A DNA stretch of 64,000 nt. Origin: Flaccisagitta enflata (taxonomy: Eukaryota; Chaetognatha; Sagittoidea; Aphragmophora). A program made the translations under genes and the position numbers. The notes under the pieces were generated by a model, which was not told where the DNA came from, ran no database searches, and was given only the letters and a program-made list of their open reading frames with translations. This document shows, piece by piece, positions 11,813 through 28,774 of this stretch (positions within the stretch are counted from its first letter, which is position 1; each line of letters starts with the position of its first letter). The stretch is from the NCBI GenBank assembly GCA_965153355.1, contig OZ231127.1, positions 64,356,001 through 64,420,000 of the forward strand, read 5' to 3'.

Positions 11813-12340
11813 GGTTTTTCACTCTTTTGTGCTATGTTACACAAGCAATAGAGACAAGAAACCCTCATGGAGCATGAAGGGGAAAATGTTCTTTTTTTTC
11901 CCAGTGTTTATCTCTCGCATGGGATATCCATAATCGATACATATTTCCTGATTCTGGAGGAATCTGATACTGTTGATCTACTCTACTTTCGAGCCATTGG
12001 GAGCTCTCCTCTCTTTCCATCCATTCCCATCCATCTTCCTCTATTCGTTAGAACGTCTCAGTTTCCGCGTGTGTCTGTCTATCTGATGGTCTTTCTGTCA
12101 TTCCATCTATGCCTTGATTTCGGATGCTCTCTGTCTCTCCGGCTCTATGTTTGTCTAGCTGTCCAAATCAGTCAGAGTTACTCCCCGTTCATACATATGT
12201 CAGTCTGTCTTCATCTTCGGTAAAACCCGGTTTGGGCGGAATTCAAGCACTTTCATTTTTTAGAGCAGTGAATCCATTCGTGCCAATTAGATGTTCGAAA
12301 AGGTTGCGTTAGAGGAGGCTTTTACCGTATGACCGTGTAC
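11813..12340. other. Unassigned sequence between repeats
   Basis: Open frames here are rich in Ser, Leu and Val with no domain signature. I see no splice-bounded exon. Confidence 0.35.
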
Positions 12341-12525
12341 GCGTGTTCGTCTGTCTGTCTGTCGGTCGGTCTGTCGGTCTGTCGGTCGGTCGGTCGGTCA
12401 GTCGGTCTGGGGCCGGTCGGTCGGTCGGTCGGCTGGTCGGTCGGTCGGTCGGTCGGTCAGTTGCAGTCTGGTCAGTCGGTGGTTAATCGGCCGGTCGGCT
12501 TTGGTCGGTTTGGTCGGTCTCTCTC
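12340..12525 (+). repeat. (GTCY/GTCG)n tetranucleotide array
   Basis: About 180 bp of GTCT, GTCG and GGTC units, the same core repeat as in the HINE-like elements but much longer and without their ends. It may be a free expansion seeded by an old element. Confidence 0.85.
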
Positions 12526-12841
12526 TCAATGCACATGACTCCATCCTTATGTCAACAAACAGCATACATGGGTGTCAGTCTCCCCGCTGTGTTCCGGCTC
12601 TCCACGGTGGTCTCTCCCATCTTTCTTCAACAATGGGGCGACCGACCCATGCATTGGTCAGTGTAATGAGGATTGATAGTTATTTCCTTGCACGCGACGA
12701 GCCGACTGAAAATGGCAGCACCATTCATTCAATAAATGATAATGAGCGGTTTGACAATTATTTTTTTTCTAACTGCATTGATTAGATATTTTACGAGATG
12801 ACCAGTTTCAAGGCGTGATGTTTTTTTAAACTAGGTTCTTA

Positions 12842-13056
12842 TAAACAAGTGACGCGGGGTCACGATATTGTTACGGATGAGTGGGCAGGGGCAATCAACC
12901 CCCATTCATTGTCCATCCCCCATATCAACACACATTCCCCAAAAAAAACTAAAACGCTGGTTTTCCTCATTTCAACTTGTGCGTTGCAGACCGATGCACC
13001 AACCGTTGGACAGACGGACAAAAACTCTTATAAAGTTGCGTGTCCGCCACTAAAAC
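12842..13056 (-). mobile_element. HINE-like element, reverse orientation
   Basis: Read on the minus strand it starts AGTGGCGGACACGCAACTTT, has a short GTCC run (GTCCGTCTGTCC), and ends ...CCCCTGCCCACTCATCCGTAAC followed by ATATCGTGACCCCGCGTCAC. It is the sister of the copy at 3453, with which it shares the alternative end. Confidence 0.65.
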
Positions 13057-13338
13057 AAAAAGTTTATTCTGCAGCCTGCATATTATTCAATACGATAGTT
13101 CTTCCATTTCAGCCACACACATATATGCACATAGCAGTGGTTGGCGTTTGTGGGACGCATCGTTAGAGCCCCGGCGATTGCCACGTCGATCATCTTTGTC
13201 ATCAGGGTTAAGACTAGGGAGCTTAAACACAGAGACTATCATTTCCATCAAATTAGGGCTGAATTCTTCGTTTGTTTATGAAACATGACATATAAGAATT
13301 ATGAGGTCAAAACACGGATTGAACTGGAAAAAGAGGAG

Positions 13339-13516
<178 letters not shown>

Positions 13517-15415
13517 TGCTGAAATAGAAATGGCTAATAGCTGTTCAAGACCCCAGTTTGATACATGGGAAACTAAAACACTTTATATGTATATAGCTGA
13601 GGCAATGCAGCCATGGTTTCAATTACTATCTAGAACATATGTATATCGATAGCATGAAGTAATAACTTCTGTTAAGAATGGTACCATAAAAATCAGTGAA
13701 GATTCTTTGCAACTATTTTAGTTTCTGACCAAATGCTGCAAACCATCCTTTAGCTCAGGGTGTTTAGTTTGATATAAAATAAGGATTGAAGTGACTTCAC
13801 CAAAAAATATCAAAAAAAATGCATCTAGTTTCTTTACAAGTTACTAAGTCTCCTTTCAGATAGATTGGAGGTTTTTTCCACCCTATTTTTGGTCCTAATT
13901 ACAGCGCCCAACACCTTTGCTAAATTATCTTGGTTGATTTCAACCTCCCTGAATCATTGGGATTGCAACTGAAGCAAAAGGGAAAACATGGCATACGCTA
14001 AGAAAATTTTTTAAATGAAATTTTATGAGGGATAGTTATCATGCATTTATACAAAGCATTAGTGTTAAAGTGCTTAGAAAATCCACATACAGTTATATGT
14101 TGAAACCCAAAGACGTATTATTAAGTATCTGACATGTTTTGGCGGTTTTTCTATGATTCCTATACTGCCAAATTAACCAATCCCCATACTGTCGATATAC
14201 TTATGTTCAAGATAGTACCTACTGTAGATGAATGAAAAATAGAAAAAAGGTCTAGTGTATTGCAAATAAAGCATGACCATAATAAATACGGGTGATCACT
14301 TGGAAAAAAACAAGAATGGAACAGATATTTCAAAAATCACATTGGATGAGATGAAAAGTAACAATAATGGGAAAGGAAGTTGATGGTACATTTGCGTCTC
14401 TATTTTACAAGTGTTCTATCAAATTTGCAAGCCTCTACGAACTTTTTCGCCCTCCTCTTCTCCCCTTCTTCCTCTTTTTACACGTTCTTCCGACCCATTT
14501 TTCTCATCTTACTTTTGTTCTGTCCGTTTACCTGAGTGTTTCTGTCTGCGTTTCTGTCTGTGTTTCTGTCTCTCTTTGTATTTTTCTGTCTTTATCTCTG
14601 TCTCTGCCTGTCTCTGTCTCTCTCTTTCCCATTCTCTCTGTTCCAGTCTCTCTCTCACACACACACACACACATTCTCTGTCTCCCTTTGGGTTTTTCTT
14701 AGTTTTCCCATTGTTATTCAACCAAGCCTTGGAGAGCGTTTTCTAAAAGCTGGCAGAAAGTGATTATACCTTGATGAAGTTTTTGTCCGCGCCATGATTA
14801 GCTCGTTAACTAAGACAGACAAGACGAGGATCGTAAATGGAGAAAGCTGGTCATATAACGTTTGGGCCAACAACTCGTCGAAGGAACTGAATATAGGCCC
14901 AGTTGGCTCGTTTTAGAGTAGCGGTAGTGAGGCAAACGATTGCCAGACTGTGTTCTATGGTCAGAGGCGATGATGAAAACATGACTGCCCAGAAATATGT
15001 TAAAAGTTTCATAAAACAAACCACAATAAATAAGGTAATGTCGATTGTTTTTAAGTAATGATGGCGCATTAATGGTGTCGACTAAAGAAATCTTTCGAGC
15101 TATAAACAGTTTTCTTTACAATCAATATATGGAATAAAGGAACTAAATATAAATAATATGGAATAAAGGAACTAAATATCTACTTCTTTACGTTTTTACC
15201 GGCGTATTGTTGCATTGGATGCTTATTTGACTGTACTACTTGTACTTGGTTATGATCATAGTGGATGAGGAGGTGGTTGTGGTGGTGGTTTTTAGGTGAA
15301 TGAGGAGGATTGGAGGGAGTGTTTTGCGGGAGAGCAGACGTCATTTGTCACTTCTTTTTCCCATATCGACAAAGATGAGAGTTCGCATTTCAAAGCCGAG
15401 GAAAGGAGACTGAAA
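13517..15415. other. Gene-poor stretch
   Basis: A minus-strand hydrophobic frame at 14851-15069 (LFIVVCFMKLLTYFWAVMF) could be a membrane exon, but it lacks a clear partner. A pyrimidine-rich run with a short (CA)n lies at 14570-14690. Nothing else is recognisable. Confidence 0.3.
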
Positions 15416-15420
15416 CAGTT

Positions 15421-15600
15421 ATTAGTCGCGTGCACGTGACTGTGCGACTTACTGTGTCTATCCGTCCGTCCGTAAGACTTTTCTTTTTTGCGATTTACCG
15501 GCGGTTTGGTAACACTGCCCCTGCTCAAATGCTTGATTACCATTGTGATCTACCCCTGCTCACCAGTCACCTGCATGCGACATGGGCGGCCATGTTTCCG
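15421..15600 (+). mobile_element. Degenerate HINE-like element
   Basis: A decayed type I hairpin (AGTCGCGTGCACGTGACT) is followed by TATCCGTCCGTCCG, a GCGATTTACCGGCGGTTTGG block also seen in the copy at 39714, and CCCCTGCTCACCAGTCACCTGC in place of the usual distal arm. Confidence 0.6.
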
Positions 15601-16337
15601 ATTTGAAATACCACGACTACAGACGGGACCCTAATAATAGCGGAGGAGGGACCCTAAGTGTTACATGCCCCCCCTACAGCTCACATGGTTCAATCAATTT
15701 CGGACCAATTTGCAAAAGTAGGAAACGCGCAACGAGTTGCAGAGGATTTGCAGAATGGTAGAATTTAAGGCCTCAAAATCTCTACTCGAGTTGAACCTGA
15801 GAGAGAGAGGGAAACAAATTTGAAAGAGAAAGAAAGGCAGAAGTTTCAGCAGAGAGAGAATCCTACGTTTTCGGCGGAGGAGGGCGAGAAGGAGAAGAAG
15901 AAGAGTAGAGAAGAGGGGAGGAGAGAAGAGAATGAATGAAAGGATTTCTGCTGATGGACTAGCTACAAATACGATTTCGTGAGAGAAGGAAGAAGCAAGG
16001 CAATTTTCTACCATTTGAGTTGAGGTTGGAAGGAGGTTATGAAAGTAAAGAAAGATATGAAACCTAAAAGCAAAGTGAAGAACCCAAGAAGGGAATATAG
16101 AAAAACCTTTGAGGGAAGTATGAAGAAAAAGGAAGAAGCAGGAAATAAAATGATGGTAGAAATGAGGCCTTTATATGTTCAAAAATGGTTTTCTTTGGTA
16201 GAAATGAGGCTTTTATAGATGTCAAAATGGGAAGCAATAAAAAACCAATGGAGGAATACAAGAGTTAAGTGGGTACTTTTTAGGTTTTCTATAGGTACAA
16301 ATGAGGTTTTTATATGTGACAAGAAAGGTTTTGGATT
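15601..16337. other. Purine-rich unassigned sequence
   Basis: Long GA-rich stretches without perfect periodicity. The minus-strand Leu-rich frame at 15694-16014 mirrors the base composition, and I do not regard it as a gene. Confidence 0.35.
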
Positions 16338-16520
16338 GGTAGAAATTAGGCTTTGCATGGTGGAAATTAGGCTTTGCATGGTAGAAATAAGGCTTTTACA
16401 TGGTAGATATAAGGTTTTATATGGTAGAAATTTGGTTTTAGATGGTGGAAATTTGGTTTTAGATGGTGGAAATTTGGTTTTAATTGGTGGAAAATTGGTT
16501 TTTATGGTAGAAATTAGGTT
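16338..16520. repeat. Minisatellite (ATGGTAGAAATTAGGTTTT-type units)
   Basis: At least eight units of about 19 to 24 bp built on GGTRGAAATT(A/T)GG(C/T)TTT, most regular from 16365 to 16500. Confidence 0.85.
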
Positions 16521-16959
16521 TTGTGTAGTACCTGAGAAGAAAAAAGTGAAAATTTTTTTCACGAAAAATAAGAATAAAGAATAGGAAATGAAAGAAGAAG
16601 ATTTTGAAATGGTTGAAATAAAAATAAGAGAGGTAAGGATTTGAGACAAAGGTATGAGATAGCAATTTGAAAAAAAAAAGGTGGTAGGGTTTTGAGGTTT
16701 GATAATGACTATGAGAAAAGGTAGAAGTAGATTGTATAGTTGTAGAGGTTGTGATGTGAAAGGTATAGAGCCGCGGTGACAGATGACACATGACAGATGA
16801 CTGATGACTAGGGCCAATGGTTTTTGCATCAAATCAATTGAACACCCCAGCCCGCAGCTTTTTTAGACAGACTATGTCTATACTATTGAAAACTACTCGC
16901 TATATGACTTTTCTCCGTGATTTACTGGTTCCAGTTTTGATATTTTGATCAGAACTGGA

Positions 16960-18450
16960 TGGTGGTTGTGGTAAAAATGTCAAATTTAGGTCATTTTGGC
17001 CGCAAAATTGGGCCACTTTGCCTTAGAAATCGAACCTAAAATCCATGAGATTATAAAACAAGAGCTCAAGAGCTAACTAGTGGCGCAATCCGCATGTTTT
17101 TATCTTTATTCGTTTAGATTTGAGAGCATTTCAAAGATGAAACGGTATGAGGGCCATTTTGCAGTGTCAATTTTAAAGGCAATTTTGACTCTTTTCACAT
17201 TTTTCAGTATTTCTCAGCTTTAAATGGACCAATTTGCATGAAATTGGTGATCAAGACATGGAGAGTTTTTGCTGCTCTAGCTGATGGTAAATTTTAGTCG
17301 ATTTTGCCCTCAATTTTTTATTGGCTGCCAAGCAAGACATAAAAAAGTCAATTTTCTTAAAAATTGGGCGATTTTGGACAAAAAATTGGACTGCTTCCAT
17401 TTTTTGAAAATACTTAAAATCTATGAGCAAAATAAAGTACTGCTCAAGAGCTAACTAGTGGTGCAATCGGCATGGCATGTCAATATGTTTTGGCATTTAG
17501 ATTTTACAAAACATCAAAGATCAAAGGGTAGGTCAAAATGACCATTTATGGTAAATTTGGCCATTTTGGCCTCAACTTTGGGTCACTTTGCTGTAAAAAT
17601 CGATAAAAAAATCCATGAGATTATAAAACTAGAGCTCAAGAGCTAACTAATGGCGCAATCCGCATGTTTTTATCTTTATTTGTTTAGATTTGAGAGCATT
17701 TCAAAGATGAAAAGGTGTGAGGGTCAATATGCAGCTTCAATTTTAGAGGCAATTTGACTCTTTTCACATTTTCAGTATTTCTCAGCTTTAAATGGACCAA
17801 TTGATAAAATTGGTGATCAAATTATGAAGTTTTGCTGCTCTAGCTGACGGTAAAAAATTTTGATCAATTTTGCCCTTAATCTTTTTTATTGACTGCCAAA
17901 GCAGGTGTAAAAAAGTCAATTTTCTTGAAAATTGGGCAATTTTGGACAAAAAATTAGACCACTTCTATTTTTTAAAAATACTTGAAATCCATGAGCAAAA
18001 TAAATTACTACTCAAGAGCTAACTAGTGGTGCAATCAGCATGTCAATATGTTTTTGAACTTAGATTTTACAGAACTTCAAAGATAAAAGGGTATGTCAAA
18101 ATGACCATTTATGGTGATTTTGGCCATTTTGGCCTCAATTTTGGGTCACTTTGTCATAGGTATTGATAAAAAAAATTCATGAGATTATAAAAATAGAGCT
18201 CAAGAGCTAACCAGTGGTGCAATCCGCATATTTTTATCTTAATTTGTTGAGATTTTAGAGCATTTCAAAGATGAAAGGGTATGAGGGTCATTTTGCGGTT
18301 GTGATTTTGATGGCAATATGACTCTTTCCACAAATTTTGATATAACTCGGCTTTAAATGAACCAATCATTGTAAAATTGGTGACCAAAATGAAGATTTTT
18401 TGATGCTCCAGCCCATCCTGAAAGAATTTTTGATCAATATGGCCCACAAA
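16960..18450. repeat. Tandem repeat, about 570 bp unit, 2.6 copies
   Basis: The block GAGCTCAAGAGCTAACTAGTGG, followed by GCAATCCGCATGTTTTTATC, recurs near 17061, 17633 and 18198. A related half-unit (GCTCAAGAGCTAACTAGTGG then GCAATCGGCATG) lies between them near 17441 and 18012. Each unit is thus itself a diverged duplication. There is no coding capacity. Confidence 0.85.
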
Positions 18451-18629
18451 AAATTCTATCGACTCTCAAAGCAGGTGCTAAAAGATAGATATTATTGTAG
18501 GAAATTCCATGAAGGTAATCACATCCACAAACTCATTCATGACAATGATCTCGGTCTCATGAAAATGTTCCTATCCTCTCTCTCTCTCAATTCTTTCTTA
18601 TTCCCCCTTCTTTCGTTCTTTTCTTTATC

Positions 18630-18661
<32 letters not shown>

Positions 18662-19675
18662 TGCGTCAAATGCTGACCGACATATCCATGCCATGATGCA
18701 TATCCTCGGCTAGGCGTTGCTTATGAAAAGATATTTTGTCCTGAACTGTTTGTTATGATTAAAACCAATATCGATTGATATATGGAAAGGTCCCGTTAAC
18801 CAAAAGGCAACTTCTTATCTTATCTTATACTTTCGATGCTTGATTTTCTCTTTCCGTTGCCGGCAGAATTGCATTACATTCATGTGTCGTTGATAAAGAT
18901 TTGCCACGACCATCCTGATCATTCCCTCTTCACTAAAAACTCCATCGAAAACTACACGCAACACATCAACAATCATCACGGCAAGGGAAAGGTAAAATTC
19001 TTAGACAGCTTGAGTGCACGAAGTGCGAAATATGGATAAGATGTACGTCATACTTGGGTGCTTCACATAGCAAAAGTTGCTTATTTCTTTTCATCCTCTT
19101 TACCTAATGTGGAGTTGCTAATTTTAGGACCCTTACCATTTTTCTTTTATCAAAAATCGTTCATCTTCCGTTTGTTAGAAAATTGTTTTTGAGAGCTTAA
19201 TTTGTATATTGCAGCGGGATAAAAAAATGTGCTGATCTTCTTTGAATCAGCTTTTAAAAATTTCTGCTCTTTAAAGAATTGTTAATCTGCTTTTTCACAA
19301 GCTCTTACGTAACTTCTGCTCTGATGTTTTAATTTATTTTTCTAAAAATCATGATTTTTTAAAGCTAACAATTGTTTCTTTTGTAACAAGACTACACAGG
19401 ATTTTGCTGAATTCTGGGAAATCTGAGTAAACTTTAAGGCCAAAACAAAAACGGAAGATGAAGGAATTTTGAGAAAAGGAAAATGGTCATCTTCATGATT
19501 TTTTTTACACCATATTGGGTTAGCGGGACGAGAAGAAAATCAAATTCTTTGCTATGCGAAGCACGCAAACGTCATACTAAACATTAGGGCGGCTGCCTGG
19601 AGGGTCAAATGTGGTCAAATTTCAGAACGTCTCTGCCAACTAACCATGCACTCTTTCTTGTATTTAAAAAGGAAT
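18451..19675. other. Unassigned sequence
   Basis: It contains a T(28-30) run near 18632. Short open frames near 18840-19040 have no recognisable domain. Confidence 0.35.
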
Positions 19676-20605
19676 TGAGCCAAGCGGAGATCGGTATCTG
19701 AGAAGAAAACCCGCACGGCAACATTATGACATGCTGCACAATCGTATCGAATTTTTTATTCATGCACTTTTAAGTCAATTTTTTGTAGTTTACTATAAAT
19801 ATTCTTTCAAATGCAATAAATGGTTATTACCATCAAGCAAATGGTATGAGCAGCAAACATATTGCCATATTTATTATCACTGGAACGATCGTAATCATCC
19901 TCTGAAACATAATTTTGAGCAAAAATAGGGCAAACATGTGTAACAAAAAATGTGACAAGTCTATCTTGAAAATAACAAATCTGTGAAATGAGTCAAAATT
20001 TTGCATTTTCTAAAACATACGACTTTAGATATACTAATTTACAATAGTTGCACGTTCTTGGTTTTTATAATTTTTGATTCTCTATGCAAATTTGTTATTT
20101 TCAGTAGATACAAGTCAGGTGATAAAATTGAAAAATTCTGATCTCATTATCTCTCATTTTCAAAAGAATGTCAAATTTTTTTGAAAGCAGATAAAGACTT
20201 GCAGATTTCACCGATGGCTTGATCAAGGGATATATTTTTATTTTCTTATCAATTCTCAATGGATGACTTTAAATTGATATTTTTGAATTAATGTTTAACA
20301 ATAGCTAAAATGTTCAAAATTATAGAAAATTAAGAGAAAATTATTTTTTGAAAGTTATAGGGGCAATTGAACTTGCCAATATGCAAAATATGTCTTAACC
20401 TAAGGTGTAAAAAGGCCCTAATCAAAAAATTTGGGAAAAAATCAGCAATCATGAAAAATTTCTTAGTTTTGAATGAATAAGAAATTCCGCCATAAATCAT
20501 TCCGTGTCTTATAGACTTTCAATGGGCGTAAAATTGCATTCATTCATCACCATTGTGTTGCCGTGCGGGTTTCTTGATCAAATACCGACCTCTGCTTGTC
20601 TGATT
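19676..20605. mobile_element. MITE-like element with imperfect 45 bp inverted ends
   Basis: The left end GGAGATCGGTATCTGAGAAG then AAAACCCGCACGGCAAC is mirrored at the right by GTTGCCGTGCGGGTTTC then TTGATCAAATACCGACCTCTG. The interior is AT-rich and non-coding. Confidence 0.6.
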
Positions 20606-20908
20606 TACTGCCCAAATGCCGCTTAGCATGTATCATGTATAGTTTGATGGCGGAGGATTTTTAAATTTTGAGCCAAATTCATCCTTCCTCGCCCTACTAA
20701 ACATCATGTTTCAATCGTTCGTATTCATCCTTCACGTTGATTTTCCTGTTTCATCAAAATTGCGCTACTTGAGGCAACTAAGCGCTGTGCTATATGCTAT
20801 CCCTAAAACCAAATTGGAAGTCACATCGTCGGGGTTCTTCCTCTCAGTCCGCGGGAGGTTCTTCCTTTCGGTCCGCGTCCGTCGAGTTGTCTTTTCTTGC
20901 CTCATCAG

Positions 20909-26001
<5,093 letters not shown>

Positions 26002-26028
26002 AGATATTTGATATCGTAGTACGACATG

Positions 26029-26032
<4 letters not shown>

Positions 26033-26106
<74 letters not shown>
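26033..26106. repeat. (GA)n microsatellite
   Basis: About 36 GA units starting 32 bp after the lectin stop codon, presumably in its 3' untranslated region. Confidence 0.95.
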
Positions 26107-26108
<2 letters not shown>

Positions 26109-26367
26109 CACAGTCAGATACACGATTAGAAACATTAAAAACACACATAATCAAACTACCAAAGAAGCAGTCCTTTTCCTCTTCCTTCTCCCTATTTATT
26201 GCACTGTAGATACGGGGTGTGGCACGACTGTAAAAGACCCCTTATTCCTTTTACATGTGATAATATGTTTTTGTGCACACTTTGTTCATTTTGGCGAGTG
26301 GCATTTTCAAAATTGATTGGTATCGACCCCCCACTGGGCAATTAATGGTGATCATTCTTTCATTCAG

Positions 26368-27400
26368 GTTCTGAAAGGACAAGTGGATTCGTTTTACGGC
26401 GAAGATCATCCTGTTACATTTTCTTCTTGGTTTCTCGCCGCATTTCCGCTCTCCGTTCTTTCTCTGCTTATCGCCGCCGCTTGGCTCGAAGTCCGTTGGC
26501 TGGGATGGCGCCATCTGGCCTCAGGATGGAAGGTAAGGTAGTCAGTCTGTCGTTTTGGGCTCATGACTCAAAGTCCGTTGGCTTGGATGGAATGTGAGCC
26601 TGCCTGTCAATCAGTCGATCTGGCCGTAGGACTCGAAGTCCGTTGGCTGGGATGGCGACATTTGTCCTCAGTATGGAAGGTAAGTTTTATCTCTGGATGG
26701 AAGGTAAGTTAGATTATCTCGCTTGGCACATGACTCATAAAATTGCTTTCATTCATCATCAGATTTGCAAGAGAGGCAAGAACGACAGTCACGGTACTTC
26801 TGCTTCATCAATACCGGCGTCGACGTCAACCATCGGAAAAAGCGACGACGACGACGACAATAACGAGGGCGCCGCTGCCGCCAAAAGTAAAACCGACGAC
26901 GTCGCCACGAAGGAATTACGACGTCGATACGCGGCGTTGGGCTCCATGTCCTTTCCCGAAGCCGCAGTCGGCGTCCTCTTCTTCCTGTTGGCCATTTCTT
27001 GGTTATTTCGCGATCCTGGATTTTGTCCCGGTTGGACGACACTTTTCGGGTTCCCGCCCAAGACCATCTCAGACGGCACCGTGGCTACTGTCTTTGCTTT
27101 CGCGCTTTTCGTCTGTCCTTCCAATAATGTCTTCAAAGTCGTTGGTGACAGAAGAGACTATCACGACGAGGATGAGAAGGGAGAGTGTGATGGTGAAACG
27201 AAGGTGGAGGGTGATGGAGAAAATGGACTTCGGAGTGAGGAAAGAAAGAAATTACGCGCTTACGAACCTTTGCTCAAATGGGATTTGGTGGCCAAGAAAC
27301 TTCCCTGGGGGATCCTGTTGCTTTTAGGATCCGGATTCGCGTTGGCGGAAGGTGAGTAGTGGACAACATCGACAAGAACAACAACGAAAACAACGAAAAT

Positions 27401-27499
<99 letters not shown>

Positions 27500-28212
27500 A
27501 ACAACTATGACAACAACACAATCCGCCAAACTTATAACTATCTGCCATTGCAATCAAGCCGATGTTTTTCAGGACGAACTATCGTCAATGATCCACTTGT
27601 TCATTATCCACCAGCTTGCAAGACTTCATGCTTGTCCACGTGGATCGGCCAGCAATTGGCGATTTTTGGTGTGATTCCAGACGTGATTTTCATCTTCATG
27701 TTGGTCCTAATGGGAGCTTTGCTCACAGAATTCACCACCAACACCTCAACTGCCACTATTCTCATGCCCATTCTCCTCGCCATGGCAGGTGAATTATGCG
27801 ATAGACTTTTCTCGAATTCGTGGCTTCATTGAATTGATAGATTGATTTATCAATCAATTAATCAATCAATCAATCAATCATTAGATCAATCAATCATTCA
27901 TTCAATCATTTAATCAATCAGGAAAGGCAATTCGTTGATCTTTTGATTAATAGTGTCGCTGATAAAATGTTCATCTTGAACATTGAGTTTGAATAATTGA
28001 TTGTTCAATCCCTCGATCAATCAATCGATCACTTGATAAATCCCGTTCTTTAACGTCTCACCACATTCAGAATCTTTGGGTGTGAATCCGTTAAAGATCG
28101 CGATCCCGGTGATTTTGTCGACTTCTTTCGCTTTCATGCTTCCGGTAGCAACACCTCCAAACGCGATCGTTTTCAGCTACGGACAACTTCATATTAAAGA
28201 CATGATCACCAC

Positions 28213-28277
<65 letters not shown>

Positions 28278-28774
28278 GACAGACAGACAGAGTGACAGAG
28301 AGACAGACAAAAAGAATGAATAAAAGAGAGAAGGAATAAGAGAGAAACAAGGCCGGATACACGGCTACCCCAGTCGCGTGGGGGTTGGCAGGGGCTGTAT
28401 TTGTGGTCACTTGATCATTTGGGCAGGAGCAGTGAGGCCATAGACCACAAATCCCCCCAAAAAAGTAGATTTGTCGTGACGGATGGACGGACGGACGGAC
28501 GGACCAACGGACGGACCGACGGACCGACAAAGCGGGGTGTAGAGTCGCGTAGCACGCGACTTAAAAAAGAAAGGAATAGAGGCAATCAATGATGCTAACC
28601 CTCGCAATGTGAATGAACTGCTTTATCATCTTTTAGGGCCTGGTGATGAATCTGATTTGCATATTAGTGACGGTTTTGTGCGTTTTTACGTGGGGAAGCG
28701 CCGTGTTTTCGCTTCAAGAAGTTCCGGCTTGGGCCATCCTCAAAAGAAACCTTACCGATTCAAACATTTGTTGA
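26368..28774 (+). CDS. SLC13-family sodium/carboxylate or sulfate cotransporter, C-terminal two-thirds
   Basis: The exons are 26368-26532, 26763-27351, 27615-27788, 28071-28213 and 28637-28774 (TGA), with phases 0, 1, 1 and 0 agreeing, about 402 residues. SLC13 proteins move di- and tricarboxylates or sulfate into cells with sodium across the plasma membrane. Landmarks in order: VLKGQVDSFY, the TM segment FSSWFLAAFPLSVLSLL, a charged cytoplasmic insert (runs of Asp, Lys and Glu), KLPWGILLLLGSGFALAE, CLSTWIGQQL, TEFTTNTSTATILMPIL, the family signature FAFMLPVATPPNAIVFSYGQ, and a last TM segment with TWG. The second and third parts of the TTNT/SNTAT and PPNA motifs are intact. About 200 N-terminal residues, including the first SNT motif, are not visible upstream. 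Exon 3 has a second in-frame acceptor at 27573, which would add 14 residues. Confidence 0.92.
26480..26715 (+). repeat. Repeated copies of the SLC13 exon end and donor
   Basis: The end of the first exon (CGAAGTCCGTTGGCTGGGAT ... ATGGAAGGTAAG) recurs almost intact at 26636-26685. A partial copy lies near 26569, and a further GGATGGAAGGTAAGT is at 26695. Confidence 0.85.
27385..27502. repeat. (AAC)n(GACAAC)n array
   Basis: It lies about 35 bp after the SLC13 exon 2 donor. It resembles the array at 21399 and, in reverse complement, the one at 36998. Confidence 0.95.
28213..28275. repeat. (GA)n starting inside a splice donor
   Basis: SLC13 exon 4 ends ACCACG and the intron begins GTGAGAGAGAGA, so the array begins within the donor consensus. 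Confidence 0.9.
28348..28562 (-). mobile_element. HINE-like element, type I, reverse
   Basis: It begins CAAGGCCGGATACACGGCTA then CCCCAGTCGCGTGGGGG, carries (GGAC)n, and ends GTAGAGTCGCGTAGCACGCGACTT. It is inside the SLC13 intron before the last exon. Confidence 0.85.

Noticed and set aside
14780-14800. Minus-strand ATG encoding MARTK, the start of histone H3
   Set aside because: The following residues (TSSRYNHF) do not match H3 at all, and the frame soon ends; coincidence.
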